Below, piece by piece: positions 1 to 6,538 of a stretch of 8,692 nt of DNA. Made by a program: the position numbers and the translations under genes. Origin of the DNA: Methanoregulaceae archaeon (GTDB lineage Archaea > Halobacteriota > Methanomicrobia > Methanomicrobiales > Methanospirillaceae); the NCBI GenBank assembly GCA_013331415.1, contig DUGL01000039.1:1-8692 (forward strand). The letters are read 5' to 3'. Positions within the stretch are counted from its first letter, which is position 1; the number at the start of each line of letters is the position of its first letter. The notes under the pieces were generated by a model. The model was not told the DNA's origin. It saw only the letters and a list, made by a program, of their open reading frames with translations, and made no database searches.

Positions 1-1218
1 GAACGGGCTCTCTCCGAGCTGGTCGGCACCATCCTCGTCATCATCCTCGTGATAGCGATAGCCGGAATAATTGCAGCCCTGGTCTTTGGCTGGTCGATCC
101 CGCTCCAGCGGACCCCGTACTTCGTCTCTGAAGCAACAGCCATCGACAATGCATCGGTCGTGCGACTCTCCCATGCCCAGGGCGACCCGGTCTCACTGTA
201 TCCCGGAGCGACCCAGGGGCTGCCGATGAAGATGACGCTTGCGAAGGGAGGTGTCACCTATGATGCAACCCCCCTTCCGAGCGCTGCGGCCCGGGGCTGG
301 AAGTCCGGGGAGACCCTGTACATCTTCCGGAACGCAACCGGGGTCTGGATTACCGATTCCCCTGCACACATCCAGAACAGCACCGGGTTCTCCACCGGCC
401 CCTGGCGGCTGTCCCTGGTCGATATCACATCAAACGTCCTGATCGTGCAGCATACCCTGGATCTCGCCGGTGATGGCAACGGGCTGGTTGCAGATTTTTC
501 AGCAGAGCCTGTTTCCGGGACCGCTCCACTCACGGTCAATTTCACGGATCACTCGGCTGGGAACCCGTTGTCATGGGCATGGACCTTCGGCGACGCATCA
601 ACATCCGTACTCCAGCATCCATCCCACACATATACCACACACGGCACCTATACCGTCACCCTGACCGTATCATATCCCGGAGGAATCACCACCATCACGA
701 AGACTGACTATATCGAGGTCGTACCCGGGACCGAAGGCTTCACCGCGGAAGCATGGGTGAAGTGGAACAAAAATCCCGCTCCCACGGCTGATGACCAGCG
801 GTGGGCCACCATCGTTGTTGATGGTGACAGGGACAGTAACAGCCGGTATCATCTCCAGCATAATCAGGACAATTCCAGATTCGAGTTTGCCATACGAACA
901 AGTGACAATACGAGGACCTGGCGAGTTTCAACCACCTCGCCCATGACAGGAACCAGGTATTATGTTGCAGGGGTCTACAACCGGGAGACCGGGCAATTGC
1001 TCGTCTATGTGAATGGAAACCTGGAGAACGGTGCAACAGTGAGTACTGGCGGACTTATCGCATCGCCGAACCGGTACCAGGTGGGGGGGCCTGCCGGGAT
1101 CCAATGGCCCACATCCAGGCTGCGCAAGTTCGATGGCGAGATCCGCGGCCTTGGCACCCATGAGCGGGCATTCACCCCGGATGAGATCCAGGCCCGGTAC
1201 AATGCAGGTCCCCCGTGA
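1..1218 (+). CDS. Pilin-like surface protein with PKD and LamG-like domains (5' partial)
   Basis: A secreted, probably pilus-associated surface protein. The reading frame is open from base 1, so the true start is upstream; the GTG at 49 lies inside the hydrophobic helix and is not the start. The 405 visible residues begin with ERALSELVGTILVIILVI, matching the conserved N-terminus of archaeal type IV pilins (PF07790-like): a polar ALSE segment, then a hydrophobic helix to about residue 30. Residues about 50-160 look like the usual pilin beta region (GWKSGETLYI, VWITD, WRLSLVDITSNVLI). A PKD domain follows at about 164-241, with the hallmark WAWTFGD and HTY...GTYTVTLTV strands. Residues about 246-405 resemble a LamG/concanavalin-like jelly roll (FTAEAWVKW, YYVAGVYN, LLVYVNG, FDGEIRGL, and a final FTPDEIQARYNAG). 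Family knowledge: PKD and LamG folds mediate extracellular or carbohydrate contacts. Inference: an adhesive or minor pilin moved by the machinery encoded just downstream. The prepilin peptidase site lies outside the window. Confidence 0.85.
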   Translation, partial: ERALSELVGTILVIILVIAIAGIIAALVFGWSIPLQRTPYFVSEATAIDNASVVRLSHAQGDPVSLYPGATQGLPMKMTLAKGGVTYDATPLPSAAARGWKSGETLYIFRNATGVWITDSPAHIQNSTGFSTGPWRLSLVDITSNVLIVQHTLDLAGDGNGLVADFSAEPVSGTAPLTVNFTDHSAGNPLSWAWTFGDASTSVLQHPSHTYTTHGTYTVTLTVSYPGGITTITKTDYIEVVPGTEGFTAEAWVKWNKNPAPTADDQRWATIVVDGDRDSNSRYHLQHNQDNSRFEFAIRTSDNTRTWRVSTTSPMTGTRYYVAGVYNRETGQLLVYVNGNLENGATVSTGGLIASPNRYQVGGPAGIQWPTSRLRKFDGEIRGLGTHERAFTPDEIQARYNAGPP

Positions 1219-1222
1219 ACGC

Positions 1223-1257
1223 CCGCCACTCACACTAACCCGGACCCGTGTTGGCGG
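1223..1257 (+). terminator. Possible hairpin after the pilin-like gene
   Basis: An imperfect inverted repeat starts five bases after the stop codon. CCGCCA (1223-1228) pairs with TGGCGG (1252-1257), and after a three-base bulge ACAC (1232-1235) pairs with GTGT (1248-1251), leaving a 12-base loop. No T tract follows directly; the nearest T runs are TTTT near 1270 and T7 at 1337-1343. It may be a terminator or an mRNA 3'-end stabiliser. The case is structural only. Confidence 0.35.
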
Positions 1258-1317
1258 CATGGAGATACTTTTCACCAGGCAATCAGGTATCCCCCGCGTT
1301 TCTGCACTCCCGGTGAC

Positions 1318-1343
1318 GAAAAATACTTATATATACTTTTTTT
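1318..1343 (+). promoter_or_regulatory. Archaeal BRE/TATA promoter of the ATPase-platform operon
   Basis: TTATATATA (1327-1335) is a strong archaeal TATA box, preceded by the purine-rich GAAAAA (1318-1323), which fits a TFB-recognition element. About 26 bases from the box centre puts transcription start near 1357, only a few bases before the ATG at 1363. No Shine-Dalgarno sequence is present in GCATTGTAAATA just before the ATG. The mRNA is therefore expected to be leaderless or nearly so. A T7 tract (1337-1343) directly follows the box and could also stop transcripts arriving from the upstream gene. Confidence 0.75.
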
Positions 1344-1362
1344 CCTTAATGCATTGTAAATA

Positions 1363-4236
1363 ATGACTGATTCCCGTTCACCCGATTCCCTGAAACATAA
1401 AAAAGAGGGGGATAAACTTTTCAAAAAAGGCGATTATATCGAAGCAGTCCATGCGTACCTGAAGGCGATTGAACTGGACGGGCGCAACACTGCAGCCTGG
1501 AACAACCTCGGATACACTTTTTCAAAGCTCGGGAAGACCGAAGAAGCCCGCCGCTGTCGCGAGAAGAAGGAGGAGATTGAAGCACAGCAGCGCGAAGAGG
1601 CTGCGAGGGGGCAGCCTGCAGACAGGCCGGGGGAACACATCCTCCCCGAGCAGGCACCGGGTGAGGGGGGTAAGTCTCTCCTTGGAAGGATCGGCTTGTC
1701 GGGAGCATTTGCCAAAAAGGAAGCACCTGCCGCAGACAGCAAAACGGCGGTTTCAGGACCAGCCGCCCCGGTTCCTGCAGGAGAAGTGGCTGAACCAGAA
1801 CAACCCCTTGGAGAAGCAGAAACCACCCCGGCACCCTTGTCCAGCAAAGAAGAACCCGCGGCGGTAACCCCAACTCCGCAACGCCCTACACCACACGCTG
1901 CAGGACCGGGTATGAGTGACGCAGGCAGATCCCTCCTGGAACGGATCGGTCTCCCGGGAGCACTTGGCAAAAGGGAAGAGCCTGCCGTTGTGAACGGAGA
2001 GGCGACACCACAACCCCCTGTTCCCGAAACCCCATCTCATCCTCTGTCGGTGAAGGAAGAAACTGCACTTGTCACCCCTCCTCTCGAACAGGCCCGCCCA
2101 CCCGCTGCAGAACCGGGCATGAGTGACGCAGGCAGATCCCTCCTGGAACGGATCGGTTTTTCCGAAGCGCTTGGCAAAAAGGAAGAACCTGCTGCGGGCA
2201 GCAGTGAGATGGCTCCCGCGCCCGCTGCGCCGGTTCCTGCCGCTGAGGAGACTGCACCGGAACCCATTCCCGTGCCTGAAACCCTGGGGGAACCTTCCCC
2301 TGTCGATGCAGTCCCGATAGTGACCCCTGGCGAATCAGAGAAGCTCACCACGGTTCCTGAACCATCCCCGGAACCTGCACGGAAAGGTGCCGGGAGCATG
2401 CTTGCGGGAACGTTCGCTGCCCTGGGAAGGTTCGGAAAGAAGGAGGCACCGTCCGTGGCCAGCGGGCGGGGTGCCCCGGCACCACGGAAAACATCCCCCG
2501 CTATGACCCGAGGAGCCACAGGACCTGTACCCGGTGCAGCGCCCTACACTCTGCAACCGGCCGGTGCGATGGCTCCCGCACTGTCCGGTGCCGATAGTGA
2601 AGATGCCGCCAGAACTGAGGCGGTTTTGCCTCCCTCATCGCTTGCAGGGAAGCTCGCCCTCCCCTTCAGGAAGAAGAAGGTGGCGCGTCCAAAGATCGGG
2701 ATCCTTGCAGACTATGACCCGGACATCCACGGCTCACTCGTTGAGGCAGGTACTCCCCCGGACAGCGAGATCGTCGACCAGTACTGGATCGACAGAGGGC
2801 GGGCCCAGGTTCTGGTCGTGCGAAACACCCTGACCAACCAGCGCGAGTACCTCCTGTTCGAGCCGGTCCTCTCCGATTTTGAATACGAGCTCCTCGAACG
2901 GTTGTACGAGGACCTCCGGGATGTCCTCCTCCTGACCGATGACGAACTGTACACAGACCGCAGGGAGGTGCTCTTTGAGAACGTGCAGGACCTCCTTGTC
3001 GAGTACGGCCTCCATCTCGAAGAGATCTCTCTCCTGAAACTCCAGTACTACATCCAGCGAAATTTCCTCGGCTGGCTCCGGATCGATGCCCTGATGAAGG
3101 ACGCCCAGATCGAGGATATATCCTGCGACGGGATCCGGATCCCGCTCTTCCTCTACCACCGGAAACACCGGAACATCAGGACCAACATCCGGTTCGAGGA
3201 GGAGGACCTGAACTCCCTTGCCATCACCCTCGCCCAGCGGTCCGGGAAGCACATCTCGATCGGCAGCCCGATGATCGGGGCGACGCTTCCGGGCGGCTCC
3301 CGGCTCCAGCTCTCGCTCGGGACCGAGGTCACCACCCGGGGGACGTCGTTTACGATCCGGAAGTTTCGGGAAGTCCCGTTCACGCCCATCGAGCTGATGG
3401 AGTTCAACACGTTCGATCTTGACTCCCTGGTCTACTTCTGGATGGCAATCGAGAACAACAAGAGCCTCCTCTTCGTTGGCGGCACCGCGTCAGGGAAGAC
3501 GACATCGCTGAACGCGGTTGCCCTCTTCATGCCGCCGCTTGCAAAGGTCGTCTCCATCGAAGACACCCGGGAGATCACCCTCTACCACGAGAACTGGATC
3601 GCAAGCGTGACGAGGGAGTCAGTCGGCGAGGGCTTTGGTTCCACCATTATGATGTTTGACCTCCTCAAGGCAGCGATGCGGCAGCGGCCCGAGTATATCA
3701 TTGTCGGGGAGGTCCGGGGCGTTGAGGCGCAGACCCTCTTCCAGGCGATGAACACCGGGCATACTACGTTCTCCACCATGCATGCCGGGAGCGTGGATGC
3801 CGCCATCCACCGCCTCGAGAGCGACCCCCTGAACGTGCCGAGGAACATGATCCAGGCATTGAACATCGTCAGTGTCCAGGCACTCATCCACCGGGGCGGG
3901 GAGCGGGTCCGGCGCTGTCTCGAGATCGTGGAGCTTGCCGGAATAGACCCGGTCACCGGGAACATGCAGGTGAACACGGTCTTTGAGTACAACCCGGTGA
4001 CAGACCTGTTCTCCTATACCGGGAGATCCCTCATCTACGCTGATATTCAGACATTCCGCGGGTGGAGCAACGAGCAGTTTGCCGCCGAGCTTGAGACGCG
4101 GCGCCGTATTCTGCAGGCCATGTACGACCAGGGAATACGGGATTATACCATGGTCGCACGCATCATCCAGGCGTACGCGGGTGACCGGGACGAGGTACTC
4201 AACAATATCGACAACCTGGGCGGTATCCTCGGATGA
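1363..4236 (+). CDS. Type II/IV secretion (archaeal pilus assembly) ATPase with TPR head and repeat linker
   Basis: Cytoplasmic hexameric motor (GspE/PilB/TadA superfamily) that would power pilin assembly through the platform protein encoded next. The 957-residue product is much longer than usual; the homologous region begins near residue 440. Residues about 9-76 form two TPR-like helical pairs (EGDKLFKKGDYIEAVHAYLKAIELD, then AAWNNLGYTFSKLGKTEEA), shown here only as family hallmarks. Residues about 80-440 are a Pro/Ala/Glu-rich, probably disordered linker with a recurring SLLxRIGxxxAxxKKE motif. The N-terminal motor region runs about 440-690. The core has Walker A GGTASGKTT (706-714), Asp box IEDTRE (732-737), Walker B RPEYIIVGEVRG (775-786) and His box GHTTFSTMH (799-807), so it should be active. 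The ATG is chosen because a TATA box sits at leaderless distance. The stop overlaps the next start (ATGA). The first 130 bases are A-rich with different codon use from the core, which suggests a fused N-terminus. Confidence 0.93.
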   Translation: MTDSRSPDSLKHKKEGDKLFKKGDYIEAVHAYLKAIELDGRNTAAWNNLGYTFSKLGKTEEARRCREKKEEIEAQQREEAARGQPADRPGEHILPEQAPGEGGKSLLGRIGLSGAFAKKEAPAADSKTAVSGPAAPVPAGEVAEPEQPLGEAETTPAPLSSKEEPAAVTPTPQRPTPHAAGPGMSDAGRSLLERIGLPGALGKREEPAVVNGEATPQPPVPETPSHPLSVKEETALVTPPLEQARPPAAEPGMSDAGRSLLERIGFSEALGKKEEPAAGSSEMAPAPAAPVPAAEETAPEPIPVPETLGEPSPVDAVPIVTPGESEKLTTVPEPSPEPARKGAGSMLAGTFAALGRFGKKEAPSVASGRGAPAPRKTSPAMTRGATGPVPGAAPYTLQPAGAMAPALSGADSEDAARTEAVLPPSSLAGKLALPFRKKKVARPKIGILADYDPDIHGSLVEAGTPPDSEIVDQYWIDRGRAQVLVVRNTLTNQREYLLFEPVLSDFEYELLERLYEDLRDVLLLTDDELYTDRREVLFENVQDLLVEYGLHLEEISLLKLQYYIQRNFLGWLRIDALMKDAQIEDISCDGIRIPLFLYHRKHRNIRTNIRFEEEDLNSLAITLAQRSGKHISIGSPMIGATLPGGSRLQLSLGTEVTTRGTSFTIRKFREVPFTPIELMEFNTFDLDSLVYFWMAIENNKSLLFVGGTASGKTTSLNAVALFMPPLAKVVSIEDTREITLYHENWIASVTRESVGEGFGSTIMMFDLLKAAMRQRPEYIIVGEVRGVEAQTLFQAMNTGHTTFSTMHAGSVDAAIHRLESDPLNVPRNMIQALNIVSVQALIHRGGERVRRCLEIVELAGIDPVTGNMQVNTVFEYNPVTDLFSYTGRSLIYADIQTFRGWSNEQFAAELETRRRILQAMYDQGIRDYTMVARIIQAYAGDRDEVLNNIDNLGGILG
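1669..2694 (+). repeat. Quasi-periodic coding repeats: amphipathic motif copies in the ATPase linker
   Basis: Three clear copies of one short motif lie in frame: GKSLLGRIGLSGAFAKKE (residues 103-120, bases 1669-1722), GRSLLERIGLPGALGKRE (188-205, bases 1924-1977) and GRSLLERIGFSEALGKKE (257-274, bases 2131-2184). Two degenerate copies may follow: GSMLAGTFAALGRFGKKE (344-361, from base 2392) and LAGKLALPFRKKK (427-439, from base 2641). Start-to-start spacings are 85, 69, 87 and 83 residues. The connecting segments also repeat: LSSKEEPAAVTP (159-170) recurs as LSVKEETALVTP (228-239), and PAAPVPAGE recurs as PAAPVPAAE. Each motif pairs a small hydrophobic helix-like face with a basic KK/KR end and a following acidic residue, inside otherwise low-complexity sequence. 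Confidence 0.85.
1912..2157 (+). repeat. 39-bp exact direct repeat, 207 bp apart
   Basis: Bases 1912-1950 and 2119-2157 are identical for 39 bases (beginning ATGAGTGACGCAGGCAG and ending CGGATCGGT), and similarity continues in both directions with scattered substitutions. The offset of 207 bp is exactly 69 codons, so the duplication keeps the frame. Identity at synonymous positions points to a recent internal duplication or gene conversion within the ATPase linker. Confidence 0.9.
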
Positions 4237-6182
4237 CGACCGGGCCTGTGGTCTGGGTCCGCCACCGCATCCATCAGTGGGTAACTCGTGACCCGGTAAA
4301 GTTCTCGACACTCCGTGCCGACATGACCGCCGCCCACATCGGGATGACGCTCGATCGCTACGTCCTCCGGTCGGTTATCATTGCCATGCTCGTGGGGATC
4401 ATTGCAGCCCTGTCCGGGTATCTCGCAGTGACGTTCTTCCTTCCCCCGACTATCTCATTCAATGTCTATAACCCCTTTGGGGCCTGGCATCCTGATTCCG
4501 AGCTCTCCTCCGGGCTAACCATCGATATCATCCGTATCACGGTCGGCATCCTGTCATTCCTCCTCGGCGTGTTCCTTGCCTGGTTCCTCCAGCTCAAGTA
4601 CCCCTCCCTCCTGAAGGCCAACCGTACGACCAAGATCAATCTCCTCCTCCATAATGCCGTATCCTACATGTACGCGATGCAGCGCGGCGGTGCGCACATG
4701 ATGGACATCTTCCGCTCGCTCTCGGAGAACGCATCGATATATGGGGAGGTTGCCATCGAGTTCCGCAAGATCGTCCGCGACGCGGATTTCTTCGGCTACG
4801 ACATGCTCACGGCCATGCGCAACCTCATTGAAACCACCCCGTCGATCAAGCTCAAGGACTTCCTCCAGGACCTCATCTCGGTCATCGAGAGCGGGGGTGA
4901 TACCGTGGATTTCCTGGCCGGCCGGGTCCGTATCTACCAGGAGGATGCACGCTTCGAGCAGAAACAGTTCTTAAACACCCTCCAGCTGGTTGCAGAAGGG
5001 TACGTCACCCTCTTTGTGGCAGGCCCCCTCTTCCTGATCATCATCCTTGTTGTCATGGGATTTGTCGGGAATGCGCCCCTTACCCAGCTCTCGGTCGTGA
5101 TCTACCTCCTGATCCCTATCGGGTCGCTCGTCTTCATCCTCTTCATCGACCTCATCTCCATCAAGACGGAGGAGGTGGAACGCTACATCGGGAAGAAATG
5201 GCTGCACGAGTTTGCCGATGTGCAACGGGTGAAGAAGGAGGGTGAAGAGCACCTGTTCGCCCGGCTCGAACGCTATGACCGTCTCAGGAAAGTACGGAGG
5301 TTTATCAAAAACCCGTTTGAGACCTTCACCCTGTACCCGAATAAAACATTCTATGTAACCGTTCCCCTCGCACTCGTTTACGTCATCCTCGTCTTTGTCA
5401 ATACCCCCACGTACCTTGACCTCGAGGTCTACATCGACGTAGTGGATGACCACCTGTTGTTTGCGCTCCTGATCATCCTGATCCCGTTCGGCATATTCTA
5501 CCAGGTATGGCGGAACCGGGTGATGGGCATCGAATCCGGCATCCCTGAGTTCCTCAACCGTCTCTCCGGTATCAACCAGGTCGGCCTCACGCTCGCCCAG
5601 TCCATTGCAATACTTGTCAAGGCGAACCTCGGGGTGCTCACCTACGAGATCCGGCGTATCAGGAGAGACATCGACTGGGGAGCCAATGTCACCGATGCCC
5701 TGATACGGTTCGAGGAACGGGTCCGTACCCCCACCATCGCCCGGACCGTGACCCTGATCACGAAGGCGAGCCAGATGAGCGGGAACATCGGGGAAGTGCT
5801 CACGATAGCGGCAAAAGATGCCCAGATGGCAGAAGTCCTGAAGAAAGAGCGGCTGGCCGAGATGTTCATCTACACCGTCATTGTCTACCTGGTCTTCTTC
5901 GTCTTTCTCTTTGTCGTGATCGTGATCGACAGCCGGTTCCTCGGCGTGATTGCCGAGCTGCAGGTCGAGAACCCGGGCATGGCAACCGCACCAGGCGCGC
6001 TCCAGCTCGGGAATATCCAGATCATAGCATTCCGGCGTCTCTTCTACCACATCTGCCTGATACAGGCGTTCTTCTCGGGGCTGATTGCCGGCCAGATGGG
6101 GGAGGCATCGGTCCGCGCCGGGATAAAGCATGCCGTGGTGATGCTGCTGATCACGTTCGTGGTGTTTGCCGTATTCCTGTGA
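4233..6182 (+). CDS. Archaeal pilus platform membrane protein, two T2SSF modules (TadC/GspF/ArlJ-like)
   Basis: Polytopic inner platform of a type IV pilus-like machine; it is thought to couple ATPase motion to pilin insertion. The 649 residues hold about nine predicted membrane segments: roughly 47-70, 96-120, 256-277, 284-308, 373-390, 407-425, 544-566, 604-620 and 630-648. Two cytoplasmic helical T2SSF-type modules are recognisable at about 135-245 (LLLHNAVSYMYAMQRGG, then VIESGGDTVDFL) and 437-540 (FLNRLSGINQVGLTLAQSI, then KASQMSGNIGEVL). This duplicated layout is typical of archaeal homologues. A charged cytoplasmic stretch, 309-370, joins the halves. The start ATG overlaps the ATPase stop (ATGA, 4233-4236), with an imperfect Shine-Dalgarno GGGCGGT at 4218-4224, so translation is probably coupled and the two proteins made in fixed ratio. 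No frame disruption is seen. Calling it ArlJ (archaellum) rather than a pilus homologue is not supported, because no other archaellum gene is visible. Confidence 0.92.
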   Translation: MTTGPVVWVRHRIHQWVTRDPVKFSTLRADMTAAHIGMTLDRYVLRSVIIAMLVGIIAALSGYLAVTFFLPPTISFNVYNPFGAWHPDSELSSGLTIDIIRITVGILSFLLGVFLAWFLQLKYPSLLKANRTTKINLLLHNAVSYMYAMQRGGAHMMDIFRSLSENASIYGEVAIEFRKIVRDADFFGYDMLTAMRNLIETTPSIKLKDFLQDLISVIESGGDTVDFLAGRVRIYQEDARFEQKQFLNTLQLVAEGYVTLFVAGPLFLIIILVVMGFVGNAPLTQLSVVIYLLIPIGSLVFILFIDLISIKTEEVERYIGKKWLHEFADVQRVKKEGEEHLFARLERYDRLRKVRRFIKNPFETFTLYPNKTFYVTVPLALVYVILVFVNTPTYLDLEVYIDVVDDHLLFALLIILIPFGIFYQVWRNRVMGIESGIPEFLNRLSGINQVGLTLAQSIAILVKANLGVLTYEIRRIRRDIDWGANVTDALIRFEERVRTPTIARTVTLITKASQMSGNIGEVLTIAAKDAQMAEVLKKERLAEMFIYTVIVYLVFFVFLFVVIVIDSRFLGVIAELQVENPGMATAPGALQLGNIQIIAFRRLFYHICLIQAFFSGLIAGQMGEASVRAGIKHAVVMLLITFVVFAVFL

Positions 6183-6303
6183 GGTGACCCTCGCCGTATC
6201 TTCGCGGTAAAATGTACCGCCCCAATCACCCCTGCATCCCTGCACTTTTCCATTGCGGGTATCTCTGCTCTCTCGGAAAACACCCCCGATGCCTCGTGCC
6301 TCT

Positions 6304-6365
6304 TTCCTGAAACCTTCGGTGATCTGTTCAACCTTAACACCAGGCTCTTCGCAAGGTTTCAGGGA
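6304..6365. repeat. Perfect 11-bp inverted repeat with nested stem
   Basis: CCTGAAACCTT (6306-6316) is the exact reverse complement of AAGGTTTCAGG (6353-6363). Including a wobble pair and one more pair, the arms span 6304-6316 and 6353-6365. The 36-base loop contains an inner GGTG/CACC pair (6318-6321 with 6338-6341). It could act on either strand as a bidirectional terminator or form part of a small RNA. There is no adjacent T tract on the + strand. Confidence 0.6.
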
Positions 6366-6514
6366 TCAGCGTGGGAGTACAAGGCTCTCACCGGGGGATC
6401 CCGACCACGCACTCCCGCATGCGAGATCTGTCCCCGGCGGCGGCTCAGGGCGAAAATCCGATCCATTTCCCGTTTAACCGGCAAAATCCCGTTATCTTAA
6501 ACAGCGATGATGCG

Positions 6515-6535
6515 AAAACCTGCACTCCAGCAGGT
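6515..6535 (-). terminator. Likely terminator of the histidine kinase gene
   Basis: Read on the - strand, three bases after the kinase TAA stop there is a perfect six-base stem, ACCTGC/GCAGGT (+ strand 6518-6523 and 6530-6535), with a six-base loop. It is followed at once by a short T run (complement of 6515-6518). Position and shape fit a terminator, but the T run is short. Confidence 0.45.
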
Positions 6536-6538
6536 ACC

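Larger units (their letters stand above)
6183..6538. other. Gene-free convergent spacer rich in inverted repeats
   Basis: These 356 bases separate the ends of two convergent genes. I see no credible coding frame with a supported start. The spacer holds several inverted repeats: GCGGTA/TACCGC (6204-6220, five-base loop), an 11-bp perfect pair near 6306-6363, GGGAGT/ACTCCC (6373-6416) around the palindrome GGGATCCC (6395-6402), CGCATGCG (6416-6423), and ACCTGC/GCAGGT (6518-6535). No tRNA-like fold was recognised. The likely roles are transcription termination for both genes or an unrecognised structured RNA. Confidence 0.6.

Noticed and set aside
3619..4311. A 230-codon - strand frame opposite the ATPase core.
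   Set aside because: It is antisense to the Walker B and His box region and has no family likeness, so it is best explained as a shadow of strong codon bias.
6181..6210. GAGGTGA matching the 16S rRNA tail, overlapping the platform stop codon and followed by a GTG.
   Set aside because: The GTG frame ends after eight codons and no other start lies at proper spacing, so it is probably chance or a relic of a lost gene.
4971..6245. Long open frame on the - strand opposite the platform gene (424 codons).
   Set aside because: It is dominated by charged, low-information residues, mirrors the GC-rich codons of a well-supported membrane protein gene, and has no recognisable domain or promoter.
6212..6310. 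A 32-codon frame with four Cys and three His just after the platform gene.
   Set aside because: The Shine-Dalgarno-like GAGGTGA at 6181-6187 is about 24 bases from its ATG, too far; its start lies inside a hairpin, and nothing supports translation. Conservation in relatives would reopen it.
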